DNA from: Auanema rhodensis | Lineage: Eukaryota > Nematoda > Chromadorea > Rhabditida > Rhabditidae | Assembly: GCA_964057225.1 (NCBI GenBank) | Contig: OZ059894.1 | Coordinates: 14,084,131 to 14,148,130 of the forward strand | Direction: 5' to 3' | DNA: 64,000 nucleotides | Shown here: in pieces, positions 49,701 through 61,277 of the stretch | Position numbering within the stretch: the first letter of the stretch is position 1 | Layout of the letters: every line of letters begins with the position of its first letter | Translations under genes and position numbers: made by a program | The notes under the pieces: generated by a model | The model's database searches: none | Told to the model about the DNA's origin: nothing | The model's input: the letters and a program-made list of their open reading frames with translations, nothing else

Positions 49701-52700
49701 ACGGTCTTTGATCAATAACTCAATTGAAACTTAGAATTTGACATAAAGTTCAGAATAAAAATATAGAAAAGATAGAAATAAAGACAATAAATTAGTTAAA
49801 TTCAATTGTATAGTTAATAGAAATAAGAAAGAAATAAAATAATAAAGAAAATGAAAAGCGTGATGTTGGAAAAGTATAAGGAGGAGCTGAAATGAATCTT
49901 CTCATAAGATTTGTATACTAATTCAATTTGATGATTCGGAAATAGATGACGTTACGCTATCGTTATCACTCTCAGACAGAGTTCTCGAAGATTCTCAGTA
50001 TAATCCAACGATTTACACGAGTTTGTAGGAACTTATGTGACAAACCCAGGCTAAGACAACATACATCATCACCGCCCGCTATTCGGATGTCTTGTTCCTT
50101 TCTCTGTCTAGTCAATTGAGTGCCCTTAATCTGCACGTTCTACATTGAATGACATGTTGCCTGAGGATGTATACGCATTTGCCTTGTGGCAAGGTAAATT
50201 ATCATATCCGGGGGTCTTTAGCTCACTTACGAGCCTAATAGAGGAAGAACACCCTTGCAGGCTTTTCACTCAGTACTACTGAAGCCGGAAAGAAATCCTC
50301 TTAAAGTCACTTGACCATTTCGACGATATTCGACGTCAATGAATTTCTAACTTCCTGTGTCATATTCGTAAGAAAAATATATATATTATACGAATAAATA
50401 ACAGTTGAATAAAAAAAAAAGAAAAATTTGAAGAAAAAGAACTTGAGAGTTGTGAATTTTTTTTTCTTTTTAGCAGATAATTGTATAAAACAAATACTAT
50501 ATGTAACAAAGCACATAAACAACATTGCATGTTTCCAATGATAATATTTATCTTGAAAAATGGAAAATTTTGAATTTTTATGTGAAAAGAAACGTTTTTC
50601 TGTTTATTTTTATTTGCCTTATATTTGGATTGAGCTATTTATATATATATATATATTGATATATTGATTTGAATAATTCAAATAAAATTAGATTTAAGTT
50701 ATTATAAAGTTTTTTTATCAGAACAATATAATATTTTAAAAGTTATTCGTATTATTACTGTATAAGATATTCTCATCTTTTTATATTTTATCTTTTAAAA
50801 TATACAAAATAATGTAATATAGAGAAACATTTTTAATGAAATTTCCTCAAAATAACACAACGTTTTGCATCATTTCAGCAAAGACGTATGAAATAGCAGA
50901 CAATAATGCTGCAAGTGTGTAATGCTTGTTAAAAAACATTAAATTACCTTATCAATTATAACTTATATCATATAATATATATTTTTCTTTTTTTTGTTGT
51001 TATTTCTTGTTACTTCAAATACAAAAGTAACTATTGGAATGCTACCAGATAGTGCAAAAGTAAAGATCAAAATGACATCAGTTTTTCCCAAATCATTTTC
51101 AAATTTACGTGAAAATTAACTTTAGAAATGATAACAACAGCTGAATCATAATATTATATAAGATATAAATAATATTAACTAGCAGATGAATTGAGATTTG
51201 TTTTTAAGATGAAATAGATGCAAATATAATAAAAATCTTTCTAGATTTCTCATTTTGTTTTCACAAAGACAAGAGAGAAGAGGTATAGAATGAAAGTATA
51301 ATACCTGTGGTTTGAAGTCTTCTTCTGTCTTTTCCACAAATTTCTCAACAACGTTTTCTTGGCGAATAGCTGGCTTTTGAGCTGTAGCAATTCCAACAAT
51401 AGCTGGAGCAGCTCTAGCTAATTCACCATTTGAATTAGTAAGTTGGTCTTCTTGAGCCTAAATATAAAACATATAATATATGAAATAACTTAATACAGTT
51501 ATCTATAGATAGTAAGATATTTGGTTTTTACAATGTTTTTTTGAACTTAAAATCTTAAAAATATATCCTATGAAGATAGTAATAATGGTCTCTGTATCTT
51601 TTCAATTTCTATTTACATTTGTCAAAGTAGTTTCTCACTTTAACTATCTTCTTTCAATTCTTTGTCTAACGTTACTTCTAAATTTATTTTCTTTTTCACG
51701 TGGGTGACAATTTATTCATTTGATAAACTATAGAAAAAGAGTTTTTTTTTTCGTTTTGTTTATATATGATATGGTAAAGAGCAAATATTCTGCATCACTT
51801 CAACATTCTAACAGAGATTGATAGCTATACTGAAAGATAGAAAATGAAAATGATGTGATGAGGGTGATAATAGTGTATAGACTGCTGTGCAAGAACGATT
51901 AAGTTGTTTGATGGAAAAATGAGTTTTAAACTTAATCTATCAATTGAGCAAAAGACAAGGAAAAAAAAAGTAAAAATATATGAAAGTAATTGATGTTGAT
52001 TTATATTTATCTAGCTAGTATAGTATAGTATAATATATAAATTATAAATATTATTAAGGAATTTCCGTTCAATGATCTTATAAGTTCATATTTACAAATA
52101 GTATATATGTATTCAGAAGTCTAGCTTACCTTAGCTGTTTGTTTTAACTGACTATTCTTATCCAAAGGACCCAAATCTTTCTGTTGTACTTGCTTTATCT
52201 GAGGATTCCATGTTGCTATAAATATATATTATTATTATATATATATATACTTAGAAAAGTATATAAATTTTCACTAACGTTTATTTCCGGTTGGTCGTGG
52301 AGCATGATGAATCAACGTTGCTCCGCCGCCTTGTAATTCAGCAGTATGCAGTGTATCCGATGATTTTGCCATTTCAGTTGGCTTCTTCTGAGCTACCATG
52401 GCTGATCCAGTAGAAGGTTTAGAGCTAACGGCAGTAGGAACTGGAGGTTGAGGCTTCTGAGGTGTGGATGGCACAACTGGTTGGCGCTGAGAAGGAGTAA
52501 CAGCTGATTTCACGTTTTGATGTTGTTGTTGTTTTTGCTGTTGAGGTGTTGCTTGTGATTGAGCAGAAGCATGGGTCTTTGCTGAAGCTTGCGCCTGAGC
52601 TCTAGCCTGAGCTTGTAAGTCATTCTGTGCTTTAATCTGAAGAAAGATGAATACAAAATTTAATCAAAGTGTCCTACTTGAGCATCTTTTTGTGCTTTGA

Positions 52701-55192
52701 GAGCTTGTGATCGCGCTTGAGCTTCAGCTTGAGCTTTAGCCTAAAAATATCTTCTTTGAGCATAGTCTTATTTTTTTACACTACCTGAGCTTCTTCTTGA
52801 GCTTTTTTGACGGATAATGCTCGAGCTTGAGCTTCTGCTTGCGCCTTAGCTTTTGCCTCCGCTTGAGCTTTTTGAGCAGCTTGAGCTCTAGCTTGAGCTT
52901 CTGCTTGAGCTCTGGCTTGAGCCTCTTCTTGAGCCTTTTTAAGGGATAATGCTCGAGCCTGAGCTTGAGCTTGAGCATTTGCTTGCGCTTCTGCTTGAGC
53001 TTTTTGGGCAGCTAGCATACGTTGCTGAGCTTCACTTTGTGCTTTAGCCTGAGCTTCCTGAGCTTTCTTCAAAGCTTCTTCTTGTGCTTTTTTTGCTTGC
53101 TCTTGCGCGACTTGTAAAGCTCGAGCTTGAGCTATTCGAGCCTCTGCAGCTTTTCTTTCAGCGTCAGCTTGCTCACGAGCCTATAAACGATTCATAAACA
53201 TGTATATACTCTATAAACAACTTACAGCTTGTTCTTTAGCTTCCATCTCAGCTTGATTAAACTGACCACCATTTTTCTAAATTTCAATCAACTACTTTAA
53301 AGAAGTAATTTGAACAATTACCTGATGCTGTGCCTGTGCTACTTTTGCGGCTGCTGCTTGTATGGCAGCAGCTTGCTGAGCCTTAAAAAGCAAGATTAGA
53401 TTCAAGGATTCAGAAATCTAAGATTATGTATTCACCTTGGCTATCTGTTGTTGCTGGAGCATTCGTTGTCGTTCTTCCAATGCCTTCTTCTCTTGTTCTG
53501 TTTTTTCGACTACAGCTGGACTAGAAACGACGACTTCATTCGCTTCAAAGATTAACCCTTATTTTCATTTTAAAATAAAGTTCAAACTTTGTTGTTGATT
53601 AGCCAAACTCAGAATTTGACCTAGTACAGCTTCTTTAGCTTGTTGTGGATTCGATGTAGCTGGTGCTACTGGTTGATTACCTCCTAATACTCTGAAGCCT
53701 GAACTACGACGAGGCTGGATGATAACCTAAAGTTGTAACAATTAGTGTTGAAATCCTAATTTTTAACAAAGTGCTTTAGATATTTCAAATTTCAAGAAAT
53801 AAAAAACAAGAAGTAACCTCGTCATCTGACTCTTCTTCCGAAGATGTAGCATCATGTCGTTCACTTCCTAAAATAAAATAATTAATGTAAATTCAGATAA
53901 TATAAATATATTTTTTTAATAATTTAAAAACTATACTATGTGTTGTGTTCCACTCAAATAGAATCTAATCTAATTCAATCAAATTAAAAAATAAAATAAA
54001 GATGAAAACCGTTAGTGAAAACTCATCACGCCAAAGTTTTCAAAAGATCACATTGTACGGGCATAAACATGATTTTTAATTTCTCAATTTTGATAGTTTA
54101 TTCAAAAAGGTAAAGTTGAGAAATCATTCCAACCTATCCAACAACTACTGCTTGCTGTTCCGGGAAGCTGAGGTACAAGTCCAAATAAGTTGAAAGGGCC
54201 TAGAAGGGATCCAAGAAATATGTTTTTTTATTTTGGATACTTCAAATGTAAGTGGTGTCCAAATTGAGGTAAGTAAGAAAAACATTAGTTTTACTTAAAA
54301 ATTTAAATTTCATTTGAATTAAAGATTAAGTAATTGGATTAAAACATTACAAAACATTTTTCAAAAAGACATTGATGATATTGGAGAAAAAAAAAGAAAC
54401 TTTTACACAGATTAACTTTTCCTCAACAAATATCTTCGATCTGTCTTTTAATCGGACAATTTATGAAAAAAATATTTAGTTGAATTTGAGTAAACGAAAT
54501 TCTTCAACTTTTCTTCACATAATTATTTATATTTTATTTTATTAAACACAACGTAGGTGGCTAAAAGCCAGCTGACCTATTGTTAGATGAAAACGACAGA
54601 AAACATGAGGTTGAATTACTTTGGAAACTATAGAATTGAAGTTTTAAAATAAGATAATAAACACAAAATATAAAAGATAACATATATTAAAAATATATTT
54701 AAAGATTAGAATTGTTTTTCATTTTTTAATTTTTATAATATATTAGAATGTATCCAATATTTTAATAAAGTTGTAAGCATGTATACAGGTTGAAGGATTT
54801 TTCGGAATGCAAACTTTAATAAACTTGTATCAATCAGATTATTATTATAATATTTATACATATTATGTATATATATTGTGTTATTTATTATTTATTTGTC
54901 TATGAAAATTATTTTATTCTTCTATTATTCTGAAAAAAAATTAAAAATATAACTGAAAATAAAATTTTGAATATCGTTGTTTCTCAAAAATAATAGACAT
55001 ATGTATGTATTACACAGCATGGGTATGCAGAATTTCGATTGATTAGTAGGAAAACAAATGAAAACGTTTAATTATATGTTAATTATTAAATTATTATATA
55101 TAATTATTTATTTCATATATACATATATTAATATTATTTATTTAAATTAGTACAGGAAATATGAATCATGAAGGCTTACCTCTAGCCGGCAT
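40731..55192 (-). CDS. Large Ala/Gln-rich coiled-coil protein with W-P-P-P repeats
   Basis: More than twenty exons over 14.5 kb. The first certain ATG is at 55192. The same frame is open further upstream to a stop near 55265 without another ATG, so the 5' end is uncertain. After an acidic start come a 66-bp in-phase exon (54134-54199), a segment reading VIIQPRRSSGFRVLGG, a long Ala/Gln/Glu/Lys helix near 52680-53390 built of units like KAQAEAQARA, a Pro-rich region (52281-52540), exons at 51303-51456 and 47945-48074, and a C-terminal set (40.7-44.1 kb). There, motifs RVWPPPEDN, RVWPPPEED and RQWPPPPPQ recur. It ends NSMDFGHLLA. No catalytic domain, signal or membrane helix is visible. It is probably a cytoskeletal scaffold, but the family is not recognised. 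Introns reach 3.9 kb. Confidence 0.72.
49508..49594 (-). CDS. Possible alternative first exon within the WPPP gene
   Basis: Inside the intron between the exons at 48074 and 51303 an ATG opens a 28-codon acidic frame (MNDDDDEKVDVLSESTLPVI) ending in TGA. A phase-0 GT after the codons STLP would join the exon starting at 48074 in frame. GC is locally raised. It could be the start of a shorter isoform or an upstream open frame. No transcript evidence is available. Confidence 0.2.
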   Translation of the reverse strand: MNDDDDEKVDVLSESTLPVIKLTCDRTG

Positions 55193-55638
55193 ATCGTCGT
55201 CTCGTTTCAACAACAACTGCTTGGAAACCTTTTTCTCTGTTTCATCTATGCGTTCTTCATTTTCTTCTCTCCCTATTCTTTATTCTATTTCTTTCTCTCT
55301 CTTTATTTTGACTTGTGAAAGTTAGGGGGAGGAGGAGGAAAATGTTGAGAGATGAAAGAAAATCATCATCCGTCTCTAAGATTACAGAGTTTCTGAACTG
55401 AGCATTGAAAAGCTTTGAAAATGTTAAGAAAAACTGCAAAAGAAGATATAAAAGCTTGAACACCAGACTAAAAATTGTTTGAAGTACGGAGGTCATTTAC
55501 TGGATAATACTGAATGACAAAAAGCTGATTGATTAGGCTATTACAGCAGAAGTTACGCGCATGAATTTTGAAAGAAAGAAAAGTTGTTAACAATCAAATC
55601 AAGATAGAACTTTGAACGAAATAGCTTAGTAATAATAA

Positions 55639-55642
<4 letters not shown>

Positions 55643-55681
<39 letters not shown>
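55643..55681. repeat. (TA)n microsatellite
   Basis: A perfect TA run of about 38 bases between the WPPP gene and the arrestin-domain gene. Confidence 0.95.
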
Positions 55682-55686
<5 letters not shown>

Positions 55687-55909
55687 TTAAATTAATTATC
55701 ATTTTATTATAATTAATCAGATTGAAATCTTTAATTTTTTTATGAAAAATGAGAGAGAAAGTGATTATGTTATAATATGTTTAAGACTTTAAGATAAGAT
55801 ATCAATATTGTACTTAAATAGTGTTTATAGTTTCATTTATATTAAAATATTATAACAAACAAATGATATAATTTCAAAAGAACAAGAACATATGTATACT
55901 TACATACGA

Positions 55910-57459
55910 TTAATTTTTCATATAACGGTGTGATTCATTGAGTTTTCGAGTTTTTTCTAGTGCAGATCGATTTGTCAAGCTTTTCTGTTTTCTTAAAATA
56001 GGTAAATGATTAATAAAAGGATTATCATGTTGTTCAATAATATCTGCTCCAGCATCATGTTTTCGAGAAATTATAATAGGATATCGATATGATTCTGATT
56101 CTTTACGAAGTTTTCCAGAATGAATTTCCAACTAAAATTATATTAATATGATTAATATATAAAATATATTTACCCATATATAATAATTTACATTAATTAA
56201 ATGACTTTGCATTGTTTGTACAACAGCTGGAACTGTTATATTACATTGAATGACTTCTTTTGAATCCGGTAAAATGTGGATACACTGAAATTATTTATAT
56301 ATTGTATAGTATAATATAATAAATATAAAGATATAATAATACATTTTTTGATTCAGCAACTGGAAGACATTCCATTTCAGTATTGAATTTCATATTTGTT
56401 AATCTTTCTTGAAAATTTTCAGAAATTATATCCGAATTATCTCCTATTTTATATTGAGCTTCTTGTAAAATTTTAATTGTTGCCTAAATAAATTAAATAA
56501 AATTCTTTTCTTTTTTCAATTTAATATTAACCTTACAAAGAAGACGATTTGAATTATTCTCAATATCTGCTTCAAATTGTATATCTTCTCCTGGATAAAA
56601 TACTTTTTTATTTAATCGAAAACACTGCAAAAATTGTTTTTTTTTAATTGAAAACGTTATCTGAGAAATGTTTTACCGTAATTGTAATCCGTTTGTTTCG
56701 TTCAACATTAGATGTTCTATGCTCAATATTTCTAAAGTATTCAATTGGATATTCAACTGTATCCTTATGAACAACTAATAAAATATATAAATATATTATT
56801 TATTATTATATAAATATAATAATCAAACCTGTAATTAAATTTTTTTCCATTTTTAAAAAACGATCATCTACTTGCACACAAATCTCATATCTGACATAAC
56901 CATAAAAACCTTAAAACATAATTTATATTAATTATAAATAATTTAAATTTAAAGTTTTACCTTCAAAGCTTACTGGACAATTTTTTGGTAAATGAAATCG
57001 AATAGGAAACTGATTACGTCCAGCATTAACTGTTGTATTACATGGTGTTGTAAACCATACTGTATTCTTTTCTTCAATATATAACAATTCTGTACAACAT
57101 TGTTGTTTCAAATTAACACTATAATTAAAATATTTAATATATTTAAAATTATTTTAATTATTTCATTTTTAATATTATTATTAAAAACATTTCTTACCTT
57201 TCAGTTGCTGTTGGATTTGTTGTATTTTTATGTGTTCTTGAACGACCATAGATAGAAACAGTTACACATAGTTTGGGCTAAAATAAAATTAATTATACAT
57301 ATACATATAAATTAAAAATATAAAACAAACTTTAAGTTTTTTAACTAAATCCATGACAACAACACCAGAAACTAACTGGCCAGGTAAATAAATCCTTGTA
57401 GGATTATCAAATTTGACAAAAATTTTAGATCTTTTAAATTTGATACAAGATGGAAACAT
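55910..57459 (-). CDS. Arrestin-domain-containing protein
   Basis: Nine small exons join to about 365 residues. The first (57331-57459) reads FVKFDNPTRIYLPGQLVSGV, the classic arrestin N-domain start. Further family marks are NQFPIRFHLPKNCPVSFEG followed by GYVRYEICVQV at the end of the N-domain, and the C-domain start CFRLNKKVFYPGEDIQFEAD with IENNSNR. Alpha-arrestins act as adaptors linking membrane receptors to ubiquitin ligases and endosomal sorting. No PPxY motif for NEDD4-type ligases is visible in the basic C-terminal tail, so ligase recruitment by that route is doubtful. The start at 57459 is the only ATG before the conserved strand. Confidence 0.88.
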
Positions 57460-58487
57460 TTTCAACAAATAATTTGAAATTCAAATCTTATTGATGAATT
57501 TGATATGATATTAATAGAAAGAATACGAATTATATCATGATTAAAATTATAATCTGTTCAAACACTAATATTATAATCAATACATAAATATATATTGTAT
57601 AAAAACTTATAAAATTTTTAATTTATTTATAAATATAAACAAATTAATTTTTTTTGCTTTTTTCAATAAAATAAAATATTTATTCTAAATCTAAACAAAA
57701 CATTTATGAATTCATGAAAAACTTTTGAAAGTATGGAATGGAGGGGGGGGGGGGGGGGAGTTTTACAGAACAAACACCAAATGAATGATGTCAAAGCTCA
57801 AATATGATGGTGTTTGTTTGTTGTTCTCATGATCATACATGATGTGCACATTGTTCAAAAGAATTTTCAATTAATTTTTTAATTTTTGTAAAAAATTTGA
57901 TATTGCGTTGGCGGAAGAACACTGATTATTTGGAATTATATCACTTAAAAAGCTTTGACGTAATTAAATTATTTTACATGACGTGTAAGGTGAAACTGTT
58001 TTTGATGACAATATGAAAAATGATGAAATATATTTATAAATTATTTAATCTTATAACCATATGTAATATATTAATTTCAAAAATATCATTCTTTGAACTT
58101 ATTTTGAAAAACAAATCATATCCTTTCATCAACAAATATGAACAACAAATTGTACTAAACATATTAAATACTTATAGATAAACAGATATAATTATCTAAT
58201 AATAAATAAATATTATATTTGAATGATGTATATCATTTTGAATTGCATTTCTATCTCTAGTTTGACTTATGACCTCAACACCATTTGAAATTATTTGATT
58301 TTACTAACAGAAATAACATGACGTTTCTTCATTTAAGCTCATCATATTATTAATAAAAACTAAAATAAATACAAATGAAATAAAGCAGCATTTGTTTAAA
58401 TATGAATAACCTTTAATCCATTTTTTTTTTGGATTAGTATTTAAGTTAAGGAGGAAGCTACGTTAATCATCATTCCAATAGTACAAT
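57460..58487. other. Divergent intergenic region with a poly-G tract
   Basis: The spacer lies between the starts of the minus-strand arrestin gene and the plus-strand thaumatin gene and should contain both promoters. A G16 run is present at 57743-57758. No open frame is supported. Confidence 0.6.
57743..57758 (+). repeat. Poly-G tract (G16)
   Basis: Sixteen consecutive G on the plus strand within strongly AT-rich DNA, about 285 bp upstream of the arrestin-domain start codon. Confidence 0.95.
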
Positions 58488-59409
58488 ATGAAGCTTATCT
58501 TTGTCATTTTAATTATAATCGCTAAATCTGAAAGCAGTAAGATTCATGTAAGCAGTTAACTAAATATTCTATAATTCTGTCATATTTAGCTTTATAACAG
58601 ATGCCCATTCACTGTTTGGCCGGGAATCGTAGGATCATCCATTCCAAGTAATGGAGGATTCCGGTTAGTTCCTGAAGAGCGTCGAGATATTCATGTGCCT
58701 GAAGGTTGGACTGCTGGTAAAATCTGGGCTCGTCGTGATTGCGATCAGAACTTCAAATGCTCCACTGGATCTTGTGGTGTACGTAATACACGAAACTCTA
58801 ATTGAAATGAAAATTACTATTTTCAGAATAAATTGGAATGTAATGGTAGTACCGGTGAACCTCCATTCACAACAGCTGAATTCACTCTGAATGGTCATGC
58901 TAATCAAGATTATTACGATGTAACCCATGTCAATGGTTATAATTTACCAATTTTCATCGAACCATTGCCTAATACATTCACAACAAATAGGGAAAATAAC
59001 GACTGTAAGCGAGCCGGAGGATGTTTTACCGTAAGATTAGTATAGAAATTTGAAAAATAAATTGCAACATACAGGATCCAAATCAAAGCTGTCCTCAAGA
59101 GCTACAAATAAGATTTGGTAGTTTCGTCGTTGGATGCAAGAGTGCTTGTATCGGTTTTAATACTGATCAGTTTTGTTGTCGAGGCAAGTTTAATAAACCT
59201 GAAACGTGCATCACAGATGATTGGTCAGTAAATACAGCACAGATATTCAAGGTAATTGGATAATTTAGTTTTATAAATTACAATTTTTACTTTATTAGGA
59301 TGGTTGTCCTGCTGCTTATAGTTTTACTTTTGACGACGAAACATCTTTATTTGTCTGTAGAGGAACAAATGGACTTAAAAGTGCCGATTATGTTGTCCAG
59401 TTTTGTTAA
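58488..59409 (+). CDS. Secreted thaumatin-like protein
   Basis: The first exon (58488-58547) encodes a signal peptide (MKLIFVILIIIAKSESSKIH) and ends at a GTAAGC donor in phase with the exon at 58590, giving LYNRCPFTVWPG, the family start. The mature protein has 16 cysteines, the canonical number, with TAGKIWARRDC, SCGNKLECNG, AEFTLNG, DYYDVTHVNGYNLPIFIEP and CCRGKFN. The acidic cleft residues of the family (Glu in AEFTL, Asp in YYDVT) are present. It ends YVVQFC. Thaumatin-like proteins are beta-glucan-binding or antifungal in plants. Animal copies in nematodes and insects are thought to be immune or digestive, which is inference here. GC is higher than in the flanks. Confidence 0.93.
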
Positions 59410-60445
59410 TCAAGTTCTAGAATTCAAATAGAAAAAGAACATCATTAACGAAATGGTTCAAAATAATAATAAATTTATATGAATATATTAATAAAACCTT
59501 AATAATTATTTATTTATTTCTAATATTATTTATTTTTTATATTATAATATATTATATTTATTAATTTTTAAATAAATTATTGATTGTAAATTAATTGAAT
59601 TGAGTTTTAGTAAATATATAAATAAATATACAAAATAGTTTAAATAAGAATGATACATCATCTATATCTTCGATAAAAAAACATATTATGTTAGGTTAAC
59701 TTTGAATTTTCCTGATCCGGTCCAATTCAGACTTCTAACATTTGCCTGAGCTATCATAACTTTATAAAGTACCGGGTATGTACAAACCAAATCGGATGAA
59801 AATGTTTAAGAAGGGGGGTGTAGATATTCAACACCTGGGAAAATACTCCTGTTTTCCGGGTATTATCCAAACCTGGTACTCATATTTCTAAATAAAACTT
59901 CCTGGCAAACTAATTTTTGAACCTCATCTGCGTTGATTATGACTTCACATCACAAATGTTGAACACTCATGTGAAATAATCATAAAAGAACGTCTGTTCT
60001 CAGACTATGAGACCATGAGATAAACAGAAAAGAACAACAACTGACCAAAAACTATGTTTCTTCTTTTAGGTGGATCTTTAATGTATGCGTGATCTCGCAG
60101 AATTCCGTCAAGAACCTTAATATAAAACTTGTTCTAGCTTTTCAACTCATGTGAAGATATCATGATATTATTACAAAACTTTTACCCATCAACATGCATC
60201 TAGTCATATGATGATGTAAAATTTATGTTTCTTTTAGAACATCTAAAGACCGTAAAAGCCCTCATTATATGGATTTCATTCGTAAACATTGAACAATTCT
60301 ATAATATTACTTATATTTTTTTTCCGTTTGTTATATATTGAATATTAAAAATGAGCTTTGAAATGAGATTTATGATGACATGATCAATAAATTTTAGATA
60401 CAATTAGTAATGAATTATCAAATATAACTTGATGTACAACTCATC
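59410..60445. other. Spacer between convergent genes
   Basis: AT-rich with no supported gene. A short GC-richer block at 59690-59900 contains AGTACCGGGT and, about 100 bp on, its near reverse complement ACCTGGTACT, with smaller palindromes between them. Confidence 0.5.
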
Positions 60446-61277
60446 TTATCCCAAAACCCGTCGATAGAATGCAGTGTATGCTTCGGTATCTACATTAGTC
60501 TCAGCTCTAACTTTCATAATCAAGCGATCGTGATTTGGTTGCTCGAATTGTCTTTCAAACTAAATATGAAGCATAAATTTCGTTAATTTCTCCAAAGTAC
60601 CTCGCGAATTTCCAAATCATTACGGTTACCAACATCAAAGCTTCGTCTCAAATATTGTTTCAAGTGGAATGTCATAGTATCTCCTTTAACTTGTCCCTGT
60701 TCCATCATAGACCATCCTTAATAACACAAATTGTCATTCACAAAGTTATATCAGAAGCTATTTACCTTCACTAGAGGTGGTAAGATAGGCAACATGTACT
60801 CGAGGATCTCTTCTTGTAGCATTTTTAACTGGCATATAACCATAGTCATGACGTAATACTTGCCCATTTTGATAGTATGTATGACTGAAAGTAAAATAAT
60901 TTAATTTTGTATTAAAATAACTTGAATTCTAATAAGATCTTACGTGATATTAACTGCTCTAGCTCCGAATTTGGGAATTGGATTGATAGAATAATCAATT
61001 TGATCTGGTGGTGGTAAATCCTAAATCTTCTTTTCACATATATCTCTTATAATTTCAATCATACCCTTGATCTTCCATTTAGACTTTCTAATGCCCATAA
61101 TCCAATAATATTTTGAACTGGACGTAAATCAAAGGGCATTTTATTCAAATCATATTCTATATAAAGAAAATATTGTAAAGCATTAAAATAGTATTATGAT
61201 AGAGACTTACTATCTTCATATCTTGCACCTACTAAAACAGCCAATACTATAACTCCCAAAATAATTTTATGAGTCAT
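60446..61277 (-). CDS. Secreted nitrobindin-like (UPF0678/THAP4-type) beta-barrel protein
   Basis: Six exons join to about 195 residues. Residues 1-17 form a signal peptide (MTHKIILGVIVLAVLVG). The mature protein begins MPFDLRPVQNIIGLWALESL, as in nitrobindin and THAP4 barrels, followed by IDYSINPIPKFGARAVNI, HTYYQNGQVLRHDYGYMP, EGWSMMEQGQ and a conserved C-terminal FERQFEQPNHDRLIMKVRAE. Typical nitrobindins are cytosolic haem proteins that bind NO or isomerise peroxynitrite. Nematode UPF0678 proteins are annotated as fatty-acid-binding-like. A signal peptide points to export here. Haem versus lipid binding cannot be decided from sequence alone. Confidence 0.82.
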
